From an uncultured Lachnoanaerobaculum sp. (GTDB lineage: Bacteria > Bacillota > Clostridia > Lachnospirales > Lachnospiraceae), in NCBI RefSeq assembly GCF_938015485.1, contig NZ_CALLVU010000113.1, forward strand, positions 1 through 43,878: a stretch of 43,878 nucleotides of DNA, read 5' to 3'. Shown here piece by piece: positions 43,459 through 43,878 of this stretch (positions are counted from its first letter, which is position 1; the number at the start of each line of letters is the position of its first letter). Both the position numbers and the translations under genes were made by a program. The notes under the pieces were generated by a model. That model was not told the origin of the DNA, did no database searches, and saw only the letters and a program-made list of their open reading frames with translations.

Positions 43459-43878
43459 TTACTTCCACATCCAACAAAAAGATAAAAGAGCTTGTAGCAA
43501 TGGTCAAAAAAAACAGTGTCGGTAAGAAAAAGAATGCCTACATTATAGAAGGAATCAGGATGTTTTGTGAACTGAAACCTGAAGAGATACTCGAGGTTTT
43601 TGTCAGCGAAAGCTTTGAAAATGAAAATAGAAGCTTACTGAAAAATATTTTTCCCGAGTATGAGACTGTAAGTGACAGAGTATTTGACTCCATATCCGAT
43701 ACCAAGACACCTCAGGGAGTTTTGGCGGTTGCAAAAAGAAAAGAGTATACACTTGAGAGTATATTAAAAAATGCCCAAGCACCGTTTAGTTTGTTGATAC
43801 TTGACGGCCTACAAGACCCCGGAAATCTGGGTACATTGGTCAGAGCCGGAGAAGGCGCCGGAGTAAGCGGCATTATTA
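43455..43878 (+). CDS. TrmH/SpoU-family RNA 2'-O-methyltransferase, 5' part only
   Basis: The gene begins with the ATG at 43455, overlapping the NAD synthetase stop, and runs off the window after 141 codons. The N-terminus is a small substrate-binding domain (S-N-K-K-I-K-E-L-V near 6-14, Y-I-I-E-G near 33-37). The SPOUT domain then starts with L-I-L-D-G-L-Q-D-P-G-N-L-G-T-L-V-R near 114-130. Such enzymes methylate ribose in 23S rRNA or tRNA. The exact target is unknown and the catalytic C-terminal motifs lie outside the window. Confidence 0.88.
   Translation, partial: MITSTSNKKIKELVAMVKKNSVGKKKNAYIIEGIRMFCELKPEEILEVFVSESFENENRSLLKNIFPEYETVSDRVFDSISDTKTPQGVLAVAKRKEYTLESILKNAQAPFSLLILDGLQDPGNLGTLVRAGEGAGVSGII

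Overview
The window is AT-rich, densely coded DNA from a Gram-positive anaerobe, most likely a member of the Lachnospiraceae (Clostridia). The evidence is a SCIFF peptide with its radical-SAM maturase beside secDF-tgt-yajC, a Firmicutes-style Tad pilus locus with a TadZ/FHA/PP2C/kinase block, an MsmEFG-like sugar importer with a GH36 alpha-galactosidase, and strong AGGAGG-type ribosome binding sites. A Lachnoanaerobaculum-like organism is a guess from overall style. I see no rRNA, tRNA, CRISPR array, phage or insertion sequence. All genes except one (40106-40885) are on the + strand.

Layout: (1) 279-5571 is an alpha-galactoside utilisation operon: binding lipoprotein, two permeases and a GH36 enzyme, closed by a terminator near 5638-5663. 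(2) 5974-25927 is a Tad/Flp-type pilus locus of about 20 kb behind an excellent sigma-A promoter at 5860-5888. It holds tadA, tadB, tadC, a Flp-like pilin gene, a TadE-like protein, a very large DUF5702-like protein, a lipoprotein plus a decayed copy of it, a second TadE-like protein, a prepilin peptidase, a WG-repeat protein, TadZ, a DUF6382-FHA protein, a PP2C phosphatase, a membrane Ser/Thr kinase with a TPR exterior, a small membrane protein and a large Ig-like surface protein. (3) 26044-31605 is the SCIFF ranthipeptide gene and maturase, then secDF, tgt and yajC, with a terminator. (4) 31650-40061 is a tightly packed housekeeping run: exonuclease, Sua5-type tRNA modification enzyme, dCMP deaminase, endonuclease III, second exonuclease, a 32-residue membrane peptide, VanW protein, AIRS_C-like protein, Lrp/AsnC regulator, aminotransferase and TrmL. 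It ends at a terminator shared with the convergent gene at 40106-40885. (5) 41000-43878 is a divergent operon of an HD hydrolase, NAD synthetase and a TrmH-family methyltransferase cut by the window end.

The most interesting part is the Tad locus. The FHA protein carries two near-identical G-E-T-T motifs just before its FHA domain, and the small membrane protein encoded right after the kinase carries a T-E-T-V-L-L motif in its predicted cytoplasmic tail. This suggests a phosphothreonine switch (kinase, phosphatase, FHA reader and tagged membrane partner) controlling the pilus. This is reminiscent of the GarA/OdhI switch and of the threonine phosphorylation control of type VI secretion. In this same locus the presumed major pilin gene has an in-frame TAG at codon 20, although the rest of its frame is intact, and a lipoprotein gene is followed by a truncated, start-less copy of itself.
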